The notes: a model not told the origin generated them from the sequence alone. A DNA stretch of 64,000 nt from Hyposmocoma kahamanoa (GCF_003589595.1 NW_020654051.1:9037810-9101809); one strand, 5' to 3'. Counted from the stretch's first letter, positions 10,610-21,900 are shown. Program-made: numbers and translations.

Positions 10610-10800
10610 GCGGCAGTAATGCAAGAAACGCGCGATTGCATCGCCACACTTGCGATTTATAGGCGATTGCATCGATTCAAACGCGCGACAGCATCGATGC
10701 AAACGCGCGATTGCATCACTGCAATCGCTTATAAATCACAAGTGTAGCGAAGCAATCGTGCGTTTGTATCGACGCAGTAGTGCGTTTGCATCGCTGCTAA
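10610..10800. mobile_element. Foldback/MITE with long inverted arms built on CGCGATTGCATCG words
   Basis: Arms of 48 bases (10629-10676 and 10715-10762) pair at about 41 positions, including ACACTTGCGATTTATAGG against its complement. The loop and flanks contain further AAACGCGCGATTGCATC copies, so the unit is internally repetitive. CpG-rich words contrast with the AT-rich surroundings. There is no transposase. Confidence 0.75.
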
Positions 10801-11389
10801 AAGTTGTCGATGTAACCGCTCTAACACTCATTTTAAATAACAATTGTAAGTTATAAATTTCAGTTTACATAACTGAATACATTGTTAATCTGAATTAAAT
10901 GTGACCTGACACATTTTCGGATACGCAAACAAATTCGGTTCTGACACGGTTATATAAAATTATTACGTGCATATTTATTGTTCACTATCACTAAATCACA
11001 TAAACTAACTGAATCTATAGTTGGCTTTGTACAATTTTACAGCTATAAATACATGTATTATCATTACTTCATCATTTGGTTACCCTAGTTTTGGTTTCAA
11101 TTATCACGACTAGTTAGCTGGACTCATAATTATCCATTCTTTATATTCAAATCAATGTATACAATTTTCGTAGACGTTAAATTAAATTGTTTTTTTACAC
11201 ATTTAAAAATTCATCTTTATTAATGCATTGCGACATACCTTTGTAGATAGAGAATGTGTTATGTCACTAAAAAATAAAAATATCTTTGACGGTTACCACG
11301 GTTGTTAGATATTTGATGTTATTTTTTGTTTAATTTTTTTATTGTTTTTTTATTTTATATAAAATATAAGTGCACATTTGAACTCCATC
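10800..11389. other. AT-rich stretch before the Jockey-like LINE
   Basis: It contains the likely degraded 3' flank of the minus-strand LINE (T-rich at 11310-11360, which would be its A-rich tail). Nothing else is recognised. Confidence 0.4.
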
Positions 11390-12930
11390 TCACCTGATGG
11401 AAAGTGACGATGAGGTCGATGATGGAGCATGCACACCGAAATAATGCCTATTCACGCTCGCCTTGAAAAGGCCCAACTTATAACGTTCAGGAAATAAGTC
11501 TGCAGGCAGGGAATTCCACTCCATAGCCGTTCGCCATATAAATATGGAAGCGTAACGCTTTGTGCAAATCTTTGGAATATCCACAACATAGGGGTGGAAC
11601 CCAAGCTAACTACTAGTTCCGAGTCACAAGCTTCTAGGCACGATTGTCAATTGAATCCAAAGTGGCCAGTTGATATGTAGCAGAGCCATCCCAAAGGTGG
11701 CAGCTGTACTTCATGCACGACCGGACTTGTAGTTGGTACAGCTAAAGCAACTGTCCCGGTGTAAAATAACGCCTCACCCTGGAAAGGATGTTAAGCTTCC
11801 TTGCTAAATTTTTGGCCAAGGATTCAATGTATCTGCCGAAGTTCAAATTGGACATATCACGAAAAGTCAGAGTCAGCTCAAAGGGTCTCCGTTTTGTGGA
11901 GAATAGATACGCCTGCGTTTTGGTGGCATTAAATTTAACAAGATTGCCATCGCCCCGATCGGAAACTGCCTGGAGTATCAAATTCAAACGGCTAACCATC
12001 GATTTGGATTTCCGGTCCACTGACCCTTGCATTGGTCAAGTACCTATCTACAACTGTGCTGTCATCAGCATACGCAAAGGTACCTGGAATTAACATATCA
12101 TGATATGCAGCAGAAACAGGGTTACAGAGAGTACAGAACCTTGAGAAACTCCGGAACGTGGAAATCTATCGCCATATGTTCGGAAGAGTAACCTTCTATA
12201 ACCACTCGAATCAAACGTTCACTCAAGAAATCCGAGATCCAATTGTAAAGGTCAGTGGGGAGCCCATAAGAGGGAAGCTTACTTGAAAGGTTTGCGTGCC
12301 AGACCCTGTCAAAGGCTTTAGAAATGTCCAAAGACACTGCAAGTGCTTCGCCTTGCTTTTCTATAGCCTCGCTCTTCTTCTTCTTCTTCTTCTTTTCGAT
12401 CACCTTCGTCGGAATCCGTACTGACGATTACTGAGGAGATCGTTGTCTTCAAGGTACGACGGACACGCTTGTTGAGTACACGTTCCATAGTCTTGTAGAG
12501 TATGGAAAAGACTGAGATAGGTCTATAGTTGACAAGGTCAGCTCTGCTTCCTTTTTTCGGTACAAGTTGCACGTTCGCAAGCTTCCATTACCTGGGAGCT
12601 ACACCAGCCTCAAGTGAGAGGCGGTACATGTGTGCGAGAGCAGGAGACAACTCAGGCGCACAGTTACGCAGGACTATTGCTGGAATTCCATCTGGTCCGC
12701 TAGCTTTATTCACGTCTAGATTTCGCAGAGTTCTAATTACCTCTTTTTGGCGTTTGAACTGGCGCCATAGTGCAGCCAGCCTGAGGTAAATTAGGTGGTA
12801 GGTTCCATGCGGCATCCAGACGCGAACTCTCTGCAAAGAATGAGGCAAAAACATTCGCCTTCTCGTCCGCAGTATTGTATTACTGCGCTTAATTATTTCA
12901 ATTGCAAATATTATAAAAACCATCACGGGC
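11360..12930 (-). mobile_element. Jockey-like LINE, 5'-truncated and frameshifted reverse transcriptase
   Basis: Read on the minus strand, the order is: QKEVIRTLRNLDVNKASGPD (near 12740-12690); NVQLVPKKGSRADLVNYRPI (near 12570); LDISKAFDRVWH, motif A (near 12330-12295); FAYADD, the catalytic motif C (12061-12078); a KTQAYLFSTKRRPF block; SRVRRYFTPGQLL (near 11760); and the C-terminal EWNSLPADLFPERYKLGLFK (about 11520-11450). A pure TTC/GAA tract (12373-12397) replaces the segment between the template-binding region and motif A. At least four frame breaks make it a pseudogene. The endonuclease domain and ORF1 are absent. T-rich sequence left of 11360 may be the tail. Confidence 0.88.
12373..12397. 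repeat. TTC trinucleotide tract inside LINE
   Basis: About eight TTC units interrupt the LINE between two conserved reverse-transcriptase blocks. The expected intervening segment is missing, so an expansion or deletion event happened there. Confidence 0.8.
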
Positions 12931-13489
12931 TTAAGATAAAATTAATGGGACCCTAATTTTGGTCAAATGTTGGGGACATTAAGGTTGTATAAAGATTCAT
13001 ACGGTTCAATGCTAATGCCCTGTAATGGCGGAGTGCCTCTGGCGCAAATATTTATATTACTATTATACGGTTATTATTCATCCAATACGGCAGACTAATC
13101 TAAAACCTTTTTTTATTAAATTAGGCTTAAGTTTGTCCATAAAGTCACCTGACGGGAATAGAAGATGTCAATATATCTCAAACGGTATATCATATCACAA
13201 ACGGTAATATCTTCAGAGACAGTACAATACGACGGTAATAATTTTAAAAACCTAGTGAAACCAGCGTATGACTTTTGCAGGAGGGCTATGCACAGAAGAC
13301 GTTTTTCGGCTAAAAATAAAATCATCGTATTTAAGAGCCAACCTCTTGTCGGTGTAGTCTCCTCAACTCTTCACGTTTTATAGCTCCTTGAACTTTTTAT
13401 AGCTTCTCACTTTGATCTTCTTTATTTGTTTACTATACGTCGTTCATGGTCTTCCTATCTTTCTTTTTCCTCCAATTTTCCCCTCAATC
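12931..13489. other. No recognised gene
   Basis: Open frames of 60-72 codons overlap on both strands near 13025-13383 and have no recognisable motif. Confidence 0.4.
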
Positions 13490-13681
13490 AGGGTGCTGGT
13501 AAAATAACAGGCACATGGGACTTGTCAACTTATGTCTCAGAGTAACGGGCGCAGTGGCAGTGCCTGTAAGATCTTTGCGATATAAAGCTCCGAGTGGCAC
13601 TGCAATGTTATGGATAGGCGTGTCGGTTACCACAAGGCGCACGACATGCTCGTGCTGTTACTTGGTATTATTATAAAAAAA
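13490..13681 (+). mobile_element. SINE-A copy, 5' truncated
   Basis: It begins at GGGTGCTGGTAAAATAACAG and runs through the stem-loop (arm GCAGTGCCTGTAAGATCTTT) to TACTTGGTATTATTATAAA. The head half is missing. Confidence 0.85.
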
Positions 13682-14184
13682 TATCACGGTCACAAATTTG
13701 TCATTACGCAAGAAACATAACACAAACATAACACAAAAATAAAAAAACATTCATTTCTCCTCAAAACATAGAAATTGCAATAATAAAAAAATAATGTTAA
13801 ATACAATTCAGTTACGTGGGCAAAAAGGCTAAAGACTCAGCGTTGCCGATTTTCAGTTTTCACCTGTAGCTAGCTGGAAAAACAAAAAAAAGATGATGAT
13901 ATTTCGCAAAATACAGAACACGACAAGTTGTCCTTTTAGTTATACTCGTAGTGAAGGTAAAAGCAAAAAGTTCTGTATGAATGACAAAACAACACAGCAT
14001 AAGTGTGAATTCCCTCGCGTAGTTAATAGGAAAGGAGCGGAAGGGATTAAATCAAAAATACCTGCCTGTAATACCTGAACACGCTCCCCAAAATGTGTCC
14101 TAATAAAATACCGGATGGCAGGGCACTCAACAATAATGCCCAAGGCTTTGAAGGTAAGCTATGAATTTCGTTTTTTATATTTAT

Positions 14185-14712
14185 TATGGTATACATAACA
14201 GCCCCGTTCCTTTTTACATAAGTTTCAATTATAGTGACCCTCCCTACCGACCGTTAGAGTATACGAGATGAGAAGTATAGCCTGATCAAGCACAGGGACC
14301 TTCTCAGTCGGGTCTTGAGTTGGGGTCAGAAGGAAGCTCATCCTCTAGTAGCACTTCGGGCTAGCGCCGAAGATGCCGGTCGTAGTATTCTGCGACAATG
14401 TCGAGACGTAGCATCTGACTTAAAAAGGCAACTCACGTGTCCGCGTGACTCTTCGCCATAGGCCCTCGTCTAGACTGCTACTAAGACGCGCTATCTGCGC
14501 GCGGAATGAACGCTCCGGCCACATGCTACCGGGGCAGACGAACGGTTCATCCCAACAGCTAACCACAAAACCCGGTGAATCCATATTTAAGTCCGGGTCC
14601 AATAGGGCCGCCCGTGAGGGCGTATCACTGGCGGAAGTCTTGGCCCGGACACCCGCCGTACTCCCTATCTCTCGTCTCGATAAAAAGGAAAGTTATATGG
14701 TATACATAACAG
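14185..14712. mobile_element. 494-bp GC-rich insertion flanked by 17-bp direct repeats
   Basis: TATGGTATACATAACAG occurs exactly at 14185-14201 and 14696-14712, as expected for a target-site duplication. The insert (14202-14695) is richer in G+C than its flanks. Its ends carry inverted TTCCTTTTTA/TAAAAAGGAA words. It is open on both strands: minus from about 14680 to 14420 (ending RRVTRTRELPF) and plus around 14260-14455 (KHRDLLSRVLSWGQKEAHPL). I do not recognise either frame. It could be a 5'-truncated retrotransposon, a retrocopy or a DNA element. Confidence 0.6.
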
Positions 14713-14783
14713 TGAAACGGCCAATATGACGGAAAGTAGTTACCGCTACCCGCAGACATCGCTTTCCTATTCAATCTTTAATT

Positions 14784-15190
14784 AACCGACTTCAAAAAAG
14801 GAGGAGGTTCTCAATTCGACTCTATGTTTTTTTTGTATGTATGTTACGCGATAACTCCGGTATTTGTGAACCCATTTTCATGATTCTTTTTTGTTGGAAA
14901 GCGGGTACTTCCATAGTGGTCCCACTTCATTTTGAAGAAAATCACACATGAAGATTCATTTTTATAAATAGCGCCTAAGTTTTACTTAGGAGCAATTATT
15001 TTAATGGTTGATTTTGCTATTTCTCCAATTTAAGGCGTTTTTCTCTCAATATTTACCTATTTTTATTATCTCCAGTATCAAGTCCTGTATAGTGGCGAAT
15101 TTAAGGATATTTCAATAAAACTTAGCAAATAGACGTAATTCCACGTACTTTTGAGGTCGGTTTTTTGAGTACTCTGTACTGAGATTATAT
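14784..15190 (+). mobile_element. Family E MITE-like element, complete copy
   Basis: It starts AACCGACTTCAAAAAAGGAG and carries the inverted partner ACTTTTGAGGTCGGTT at 15147-15162. Inside are GCGATAACTCCGGTATTTGT, TTGTTGGAAAGCGGGTACTT and TTAGGAGCAATTATTTTAAT. Identity with 55960-56428 continues past the inverted end to TACTCTGTACTGAGATTAT, so that word belongs to the element. No transposase is present. Confidence 0.8.
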
Positions 15191-15380
15191 CTTAATGTGT
15201 TCCCGATTGCGGGATGTAAAATCTTAAAGATTATGCGCCTATAATTGAGCTAACTTTCCTTACGTTTCAGTTCGATAGACAGCAATGCTGTTTAGCGGTA
15301 GGAATAGATAGGGTGATGGCGCCTATTTATTGAAGGTGATTCTGTACAAAAAACCCTTTCACCAGTAGATACCGTACAAA

Positions 15381-15538
15381 ATGAAACTATTTTTTCGAAT
15401 CCAAATGGCTTACATTTATTTATTTAAACAAACCAACGTTTTGGGCCCTTTACGGCCCATCGTCATGACTGGATTTAAATCCGAAAACATAGTTTCATAT
15501 CCCTTCTGTAACAATCGTCAAAACCTAAGAACTCGACA
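15381..15538 (+). mobile_element. Family F dispersed repeat with internal inverted ends
   Basis: ATGAAACTATTTTTTCGAAT at the left and TCCGAAAACATAGTTTCAT near 15479-15497 are inverted versions of one end. Between them lies GTTTTGGGCCCTTTACGGCC. A module CAATCGTCAAAACCTAAGAA follows. Other copies or fragments are at 18425, 31695, 39735, 49068, 50214, 51460 and 59105. Confidence 0.65.
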
Positions 15539-15539
15539 A

Positions 15540-16049
15540 TAGGTACTGTATTTATTCTATTTATAGGCTTACGATGATCGACAAAAATATATGAGGTCCT
15601 ATTCGTAACAAATGACAGTGTGGATTGTGTGTGTACTAAATAACTATCACAATTATTTTCCAAAATAATATTTTTATATAAAACTTTGTTTTTATGTTGC
15701 AGTAGAATACGCAAGGAACACAAAAAAATCTAATATAAACACAAATAAAAATCGAGTCATTAATTATGAGAAATTCATAAAAAGTTATTAAAATGAAAAC
15801 TTTGTTTACTACTCCGGCGTGTGGGAGTAGAAGCAATAAACGTGTTAAATATTCAAATGTCATAAAAGGAGCTTGATCTTTCTATAGATTATGATTTACG
15901 AGGTTATTCATATTTTATCCATAAATGTACCGTGCCGGGTGAACTATGAGCTCAACTCATATACTTTAGGTTTTCCAAGGCGAGATTGAATAGGTAATTT
16001 TCCAACTTGCAATAAGAGTGATATTCAAACTCAACTTTGCTAACGATTG
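15540..16049. other. AT-rich stretch, no recognised gene
   Basis: Only short minus-strand frames rich in Phe, Ile and Tyr are present, as expected of random AT-rich sequence. Confidence 0.4.
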
Positions 16050-16153
16050 TATTTTTATATAGAGTGTATTTTTATATATAGATTTCTCGTGACATTNNNN
16101 NNNNNNTATTTTTATATAGAGTGTATTTTTATATATAGATTTCTCGTGACATT
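16050..16153. other. Identical 47-bp sequence on both sides of a 10-N gap (assembly join)
   Basis: Bases 16050-16096 and 16107-16153 are identical, each ending TAGATTTCTCGTGACATT, and are separated only by ten N at 16097-16106. This is the pattern of two overlapping contig ends joined with a placeholder gap rather than merged. Confidence 0.9.
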
Positions 16154-16217
16154 TTGCAAGTGTTTTGTAATAATTATGTATATTGTAATAATAACAATAA
16201 AATAAATACAAGATTAC

Positions 16218-16404
16218 CCTACATAACAAACTGCCTCTGACGCCGAACGGTTCGATTCTCAGGCCGGGAGAAATGTTTGTATGGCCTACATTCTTCAGTA
16301 AGTTTAAGTGTAATTTATGGTTGTCTATATGTGTGTCCATAGCGCCCGCGATAGAGGGTTTCCCTAGTGCGAGGCAATTAATATGTTACGTTATTATTAT
16401 TATA
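16218..16404 (+). mobile_element. tRNA-derived SINE (family C) with TTA-repeat tail
   Basis: A B-box-like GGTTCGATTCT is at about 16249. The body follows with TTTATGGTTGTCTATATGTG, TGTCCATAGCGCCCGCGA and TTTCCCTAGTGCGAGGCA, ending in TTATTATTATTATA. The tail half recurs at 32070-32165. The A-box side is degenerate. Confidence 0.7.
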
Positions 16405-16582
16405 CAACACGAGTACTAGAGCAACGGAACTCACTCTGCAGCACTTAGCAGTCCAGACCTTAATCAACTCAGAAGAGTTCATTTTCCAAGTTGGTCTCGA
16501 ACCTAGGATCACGTGGAATCGAACCCAGGATCTCTTCATTAAACGCCCACAGTGCAAACCATCGGGACCTCGGTGGTAGTCA
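16405..16582 (-). mobile_element. tRNA-derived SINE, minus strand
   Basis: Read on the minus strand, an A-box-like CGAGGTCCCGATGG is followed by a B-box-like TGGGTTCGATTCC (near 16512-16532). A body runs down to CTCGTG. It abuts the family C SINE tail directly. Confidence 0.6.
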
Positions 16583-16806
16583 ATAAGTTTTTTCACTACG
16601 GTCTATGTTTTTTATATTCGACAACGGAAGTGGGTGGATAAGAAAGTCGTCAAAGTTATCAACTGCAGGTTGCCAGTCAACCCGTGACAATAAAACGTGA
16701 AACCGGTGAGAAATATCTCGACGAATAATAAGTCATACCGTGATAAGAAATCTGCCGTTGTTATTTACATCATTTGGACTATTCAAACTGCACACAATTT
16801 TCACAC

Positions 16807-16853
16807 ATACATAAACACACACACCCATACATGCATGCATGTACACAAACACA

Positions 16854-16906
<53 letters not shown>

Positions 16907-16935
16907 GCGCACGCACGCACACACACGCACACACT
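16807..16935. repeat. AC dinucleotide microsatellite
   Basis: Bases about 16857-16903 are a pure AC run, flanked by imperfect ACAC, CATG and ACGC words. His/Thr-rich open frames here are artefacts of the repeat. Confidence 0.95.
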
Positions 16936-17013
16936 TCTTGGTGCCAGGAATAGGTAAAGTGCCAGTATTTCCGGGGACGAAATCTTTCACAAGGAGCTCA
17001 ACTGCAGCTGAAC
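16936..17013 (-). mobile_element. SINE-A head fragment, minus strand
   Basis: AGGAATAGGTAAAGTGCCAG and TTTCACAAGGAGCTC are the reverse complement of the SINE-A 5' head. It directly adjoins the microsatellite. Confidence 0.7.
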
Positions 17014-17179
17014 ACATACGACACATGATACATTATTTTTGGTATAAAGTATTGCCATGACTCAACAGTCGATTTGTTTTTATTTAAGACTACTTTGAGA
17101 GAGTGAGGGCCTGCTGGACTGTAATACAGGTTTAGTTCTAGTAGGGTCTCGAGCCTCTCCCAAGTATTACAACATTTAG

Positions 17180-17268
17180 TAGCAGTACAGTTATGGATAG
17201 GAGTGTCGCTTACCACCAGGTGCACAGCTTGTTCGTTCAGTCACTTGGTATTGTAAAACAAAAACATT
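17180..17268 (+). mobile_element. SINE-A tail fragment
   Basis: TACAGTTATGGATAGGAGTG, CTTACCACCAGGTGCACAGC and TCACTTGGTATTGTAAAA match the SINE-A 3' tail. With the inverted head at 16936 this may be one rearranged copy. Confidence 0.75.
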
Positions 17269-18424
17269 TATTAATCTTAGGCTTGATTTTAATATAAGGT
17301 CTACTCCTTGTGTTGAGATAATAAACTATTATTGTTAAGTGAGCACCTTTTTTGGCGATTGCTGTATTTTTTTTATTCGCTTGCACAAACCAAGCATGAA
17401 ATCTGAATGCGTAGAATTTATTAATCCAGTATTGTATCGAGAAGTGAGATCGGTAGTTAGTCGATTGGCTGCGCGCCAGTCATTTTGCCGAATGGAGAGT
17501 GTATTCACGTATATATACGACCCTTTTTATGTTTGAGCACACTTGGATAGATATCACGTTGCTATGAGTTTATTGCAGCGCACTAATCGACTTTATTGTA
17601 TATTTAGTACCTTTGATTGCTACGGCGTAGCATTTTGCTACGTGTGTAGCACCATTTGACCATGAAATAATGGATATTTTTCTAACCAGGGGATCTTCAT
17701 AAGTGTCATTTCTTTTTAAATTATATATAAATGCTGATTAGGTGGATTGTATCATCACTATGCAATTTAATGAATAATTTTTAATCCTGACACAAACGAA
17801 CTAATAATCATTGTGTCACAGTATTAATAATTGATCTGTTTAAAACTGTATTCCAAATATTATATTCTCTTTCAGACGTTTAAACACACATAAATAGTCG
17901 TTACTTAAACTACATTATTGCTGGAAAGTACGTAGCTATGTATTATGAACTGAAGAATATAATTGTACCGGTTTCGTTCTATGATTATCTACCTTAGAAG
18001 AATTTAATTTTTTTCGCAACATTACTTTCGACATAATTGAGCAACCTCTGAGTGCCGTAGGCATTTAAACGAACTCATCATGTATACAGATTGCGGCTGT
18101 GATAATATAATAATGTAAAAGATTTTTAACCTTGGCGACGAATACAAACAAAACATTTTTAAATTTTATTATCTTGATTACTTTCATTCGTTTTCAGTCG
18201 AATAACACATTTAGATAGAATTACTGGAACTATATACAAAAAGGAAATGTATGTATAACCATGCATTAGTATTTTCCGTTCTTTCATCTTCATTTTCATC
18301 ACTATTTACGATATCTGTTGACAATAATCGTATTTTTTTAAATATTATTGTTGTAAAAAAAATGTAAGTAACTGTTGAAAATACCCTTCTAAAAATCGTG
18401 TGTACAAAGAACTTATCGATTTCT
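17269..18424. other. No recognised gene
   Basis: A 65-codon open frame at 17339-17536 has no recognisable motif. The rest is AT-rich. Confidence 0.4.
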
Positions 18425-18560
18425 GAGTTTGAAATAAAACTAGGGAGATGGTCATTCCAGGCAACCGTGACCATGGGACCTGTAAAGGGTCCGTAATATC
18501 TGTTTGTTTGCAATAACAAATATACGTGATTTCAAAACGAAAAATAGTTTCATTTTCAAA
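18425..18560 (-). mobile_element. Family F repeat fragment, minus strand
   Basis: CAACCGTGACCATGGGACCT, GTAAAGGGTCC and AAAATAGTTTCATTTTC are the reverse complement of the 51505-51600 copy. Confidence 0.65.
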
Positions 18561-18639
18561 ATAAAGGACCTCTTACTATTAGCATAGCCTACAGTCTGAA
18601 ATAAAACTAAAGATAAGTAACTCATGTAAACTATATAAA

Positions 18640-18775
18640 CTCATTTCTTCCCACTGCCGGGCAAAGGCCTCCCCCTTTTTTCCCATTGCTTACGGTCTTA
18701 GGCAACATTTGGCCACTAGCATTCCTTTAAAAAGGAGTCTAAGTCATCCCGCCGTCCGTAATTTGTTTTTCTGCG
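18640..18775 (-). mobile_element. RTE-clade LINE 3' end, minus strand
   Basis: The minus strand reads RRDDLDSFLKEC, DRKQWEK and, across a frame change, GEAFARQW, the usual C-terminus of RTE-like ORF2. The related upstream part lies at 19515-19760 on the same strand. Confidence 0.65.
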
Positions 18776-19339
18776 TCTCCTTTTTGAGTAATAGTGAAAA
18801 GGTTATAAACCGCTAATGTGCCATGACCAGGATCACGGCTGTAAAATAGGACACTTTGGTCCACAAATATGTATCCCATAGTTAAGTCCAAGGGAAAAGG
18901 CTGTAACAAGAACAGATATATATCAAAACAGGTACAACGCTACAAAACACTCCATACTTAAATACTAAAACGTGAAAAAAACTTACCTCGAAAGGCACTA
19001 GGTTAGATTAGCGTTAAAATTTGGCACGTGACTTAGGTTGGGAACAGTAATTTTCGGATAATTTTTTTGTACTCAATTTTGGTGTCAATTTTTATTATTT
19101 AATTACTCTATTACATCATCGTGAAATATTTAACAATATTTCAGGTTACCACACTGGAGTATTAAATAATACTTCATGATGATATTCTGTAAATATTTAA
19201 ACAAAAAAAATTTGTCACCAAAATTGGGTACAATCACCCACCACCAGCACCATCACCACAAAACTTACCTGAAAATTACCCGGAACAGGTACAAGGATCA
19301 AAATTAGACGCAATTAAAAATTAGAGCAGTAGTGCTCGC

Positions 19340-19510
19340 TACAGCGATTGAGCAAACAACAAAATGAAAATGGCGAGGCAAAGGAATTAAAGAACGATTC
19401 AAAATTTGAAAACAAATGACCAGGAGCCAGAGAAAAGGTGATAAAAAAGTGGGATGACTATGGAAGGAGGTCACATCGTCACAGTGGGGTCCCATTGTGT
19501 GGTTATCCTG
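19340..19510. repeat. Dispersed repeat shared with 33055-33310
   Basis: AACGATTCAAAATTTGAAAA with TGACCAGGAGCCAG recurs inverted at 33060-33115. GGTGATAAAAAAGTGGGATG with GGAAGGAGGTCACATCG recurs at 33270-33305. The family is not identified. Confidence 0.45.
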
Positions 19511-19514
19511 ACCC

Positions 19515-19760
19515 ACAACTCGCTCGACATGCGGTAGACGTACCCAGCCTAGTCCCAGTTCAACGTGACCGCTTTCTGAGCTTCAACGACAATTTGGGTT
19601 TGTGAGCGTAACGTGGTGTTCCTGACACGATCGACTATTTTTACACCCAGTATATGCACTCTATAGTTCGCTGGCAAGTCCAAAAGTTGAACTTCTGGCC
19701 TTCTGTCAAAGACCAAGTTTGAGCACCGTAGGTAAGAACTATGCTTCCAGTTCTTCACTG
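19515..19760 (-). mobile_element. RTE-clade LINE ORF2 relic
   Basis: On the minus strand a 69-codon frame contains ILGVKIVDRVRNTTLRSQT and then LNWD, a stop, and AGYVYRMSSE. This follows the RTE pattern (MLGVSLRDRIRNE..IR, LKWQWAGH..R). It is interrupted by a stop and is a relic. Confidence 0.6.
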
Positions 19761-21900
19761 GAACTTCACAAATCCATGATCCTACGGTTAAATGACATCG
19801 GTAGGTCTCCCTTTATTAGGTATTTAATAGACCAACAACTCCTCCAGACGTTTTCGGACCGTGTTTCGATCCCTTGCTCTTGTCGTATCAACAGTAATAC
19901 AAAACAAAGCAAAGAGAATGCAAAAATGAAAGGAGTTCGCGATACCCGTGACTATTTCTCGTGTTGTTATGTCATTATAGTTGTTATCGACTCCTACAAC
20001 TGATTCTATAAATGACTTTTTTTTTATTTGCCGTAATGATGCTAATTCTACCCTTATCGTTAAATAATAATAGCATTGTGTAAAAATAGACGTATAGATA
20101 CCAATAGAACCTTTTCACCGCCACAGTTAACAAGTAGGCGTGCCGCACCTGCAACGCGACTGCATTGTGTTAAAATTTAATACGTTACGTGCCTAGTACA
20201 CTGCCGTTAAAGCGTTCTTTATGAAATCTTTCTATTTTTACTTGGTTATATTTTTTTCCAGCACTTAAACCTAATTGTAAAACTAGGAAAATAAAAAGAT
20301 TTCACTATCATTCAAAAATATATTCTCTACGTTAATGAAAGCTGATCTCTGTGTATTTTTGTGCGTATATGTGATAAAGTGCGTATTTATAAAAATAAAT
20401 ACTAGATAGTTACACTGATAAGATTCCTTCGCAAATTCTTTAACTTTCCAACTTCTTCATACTAATTGACTAAAAAAGTCACTTATAAAAAGATACAACC
20501 GTAAAGAAATTAAAGGTTTACTAAGTTTATTTTGTCCGTATAATCTGTCCCACGATGTTTCTAATGCACAGCTGTATAATACATTCATCCATCATTTTAA
20601 AACTTTTAAAATTTATAAATTTTTTATAATAGACTTTTTTTAATTGTTACAGACATCGTGTCTCTAAAAAAATGTTTTGTTCTTTTATAATTAAGATTTA
20701 AAAAATAAATATAGTTGACCGGCAACGTTTTCGCCACGATTATACCATACCATTTTGTGCTATTGGCATATACTACTTCCAGAACCTTTTCGTTGATCTG
20801 ACTCTACGTGTTAGTTATTAGCGTTAAATGACGCGACTTAATCTATTGTTTAATTTGTTTAATTAATTTTATTAAAAAATAAATAAATTTAAATAAGAAC
20901 AACATATGCGTTCTGAGTGTAATTTTATAAAATAATATAAATTATTATTTATTACTTAAGTAATAACCTGAACTAATTTCACAAATTGAAATACACAGTT
21001 TAAGTAAACTGTAAACTAATAACTAGCTGTAAACTAATTGCAAAGAATATAAGACGTATTCTTGCGATCAGTAGAGGTGATGTATAGTGTATGTAAAGCT
21101 GTTAATGTAAGTATATAACAATGAATTATATCCATCATTGCAATCATTATAAATGTAAAACTTCCTTTGTCGCGCGGTATACAACGCAACACTTAGTTAA
21201 AATTTTAACGGCAAAATAGCGCATAAACTCTTTTTATGCACAGTTACGCTCACCATATACGCTGCCCATTATGCACAAATTGCCATTTTTATTTCAATAC
21301 GCTTGTCGAGGAAAAAATAGGACATAGAACGGAAATGAAACAAGGTCAGCTCGGTACCTATACATGGATATGAAGTATTATTTGTTTTGGAACTTTTAGT
21401 TAGCCTCATTAAAGCCTGTGGTGGCCAGAAGGCTGGCAGTTGTTGTAGAATAAGCTTACCCATATAAAGGGAAAATGTTGCCAGTTCTTGAGCCACAACG
21501 CCCTAGGGCGCGGAGTTCTAAGTAGAATATTTCGTTTAATTTTTCTTTTCTTTTATGGTAAGTATATATAACAATAATAATAATAACTTTACTGATAGCC
21601 ATTACAAATAGTACAGAAATAATACACTAATTATTAGTTATTGATTGATTGCTGACCAGTCAGGCAAAATCCAGACCCCACAAAAGGATTTAACCTGTGT
21701 TATCAGACAGTACCGTTGCCGCCACGGCGGGCATCAATCGAATTTTTATCAGCAAATGGTTTACAGGTAAACTAAAAGGAACTCTGTAGTCCCAAAACCA
21801 GTACAATAAACTATTCATTTGAGACCCAGAAAATAATAAAATATGAGAAAGATGTTCAAAGATTTAGTACATTTTATAGAAGACTTAAACTATGTTAGAT
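19761..21900. other. AT-rich intergenic stretch, no recognised gene
   Basis: About 19888-19950 matches the 640-690 repeat. A 94-codon frame (19719-20003) and a 75-codon minus frame (21269-21496) show no known motif. Otherwise it is low-complexity AT sequence. Confidence 0.4.

Noticed and set aside
11742..12093. Two overlapping 96- and 101-codon genes on opposite strands
   Set aside because: The minus-strand frame is LINE reverse transcriptase; the plus-strand frame is its shadow.
16697..17060. Thr/His- and Val/Cys-rich proteins
   Set aside because: They are six-frame shadows of the AC microsatellite.
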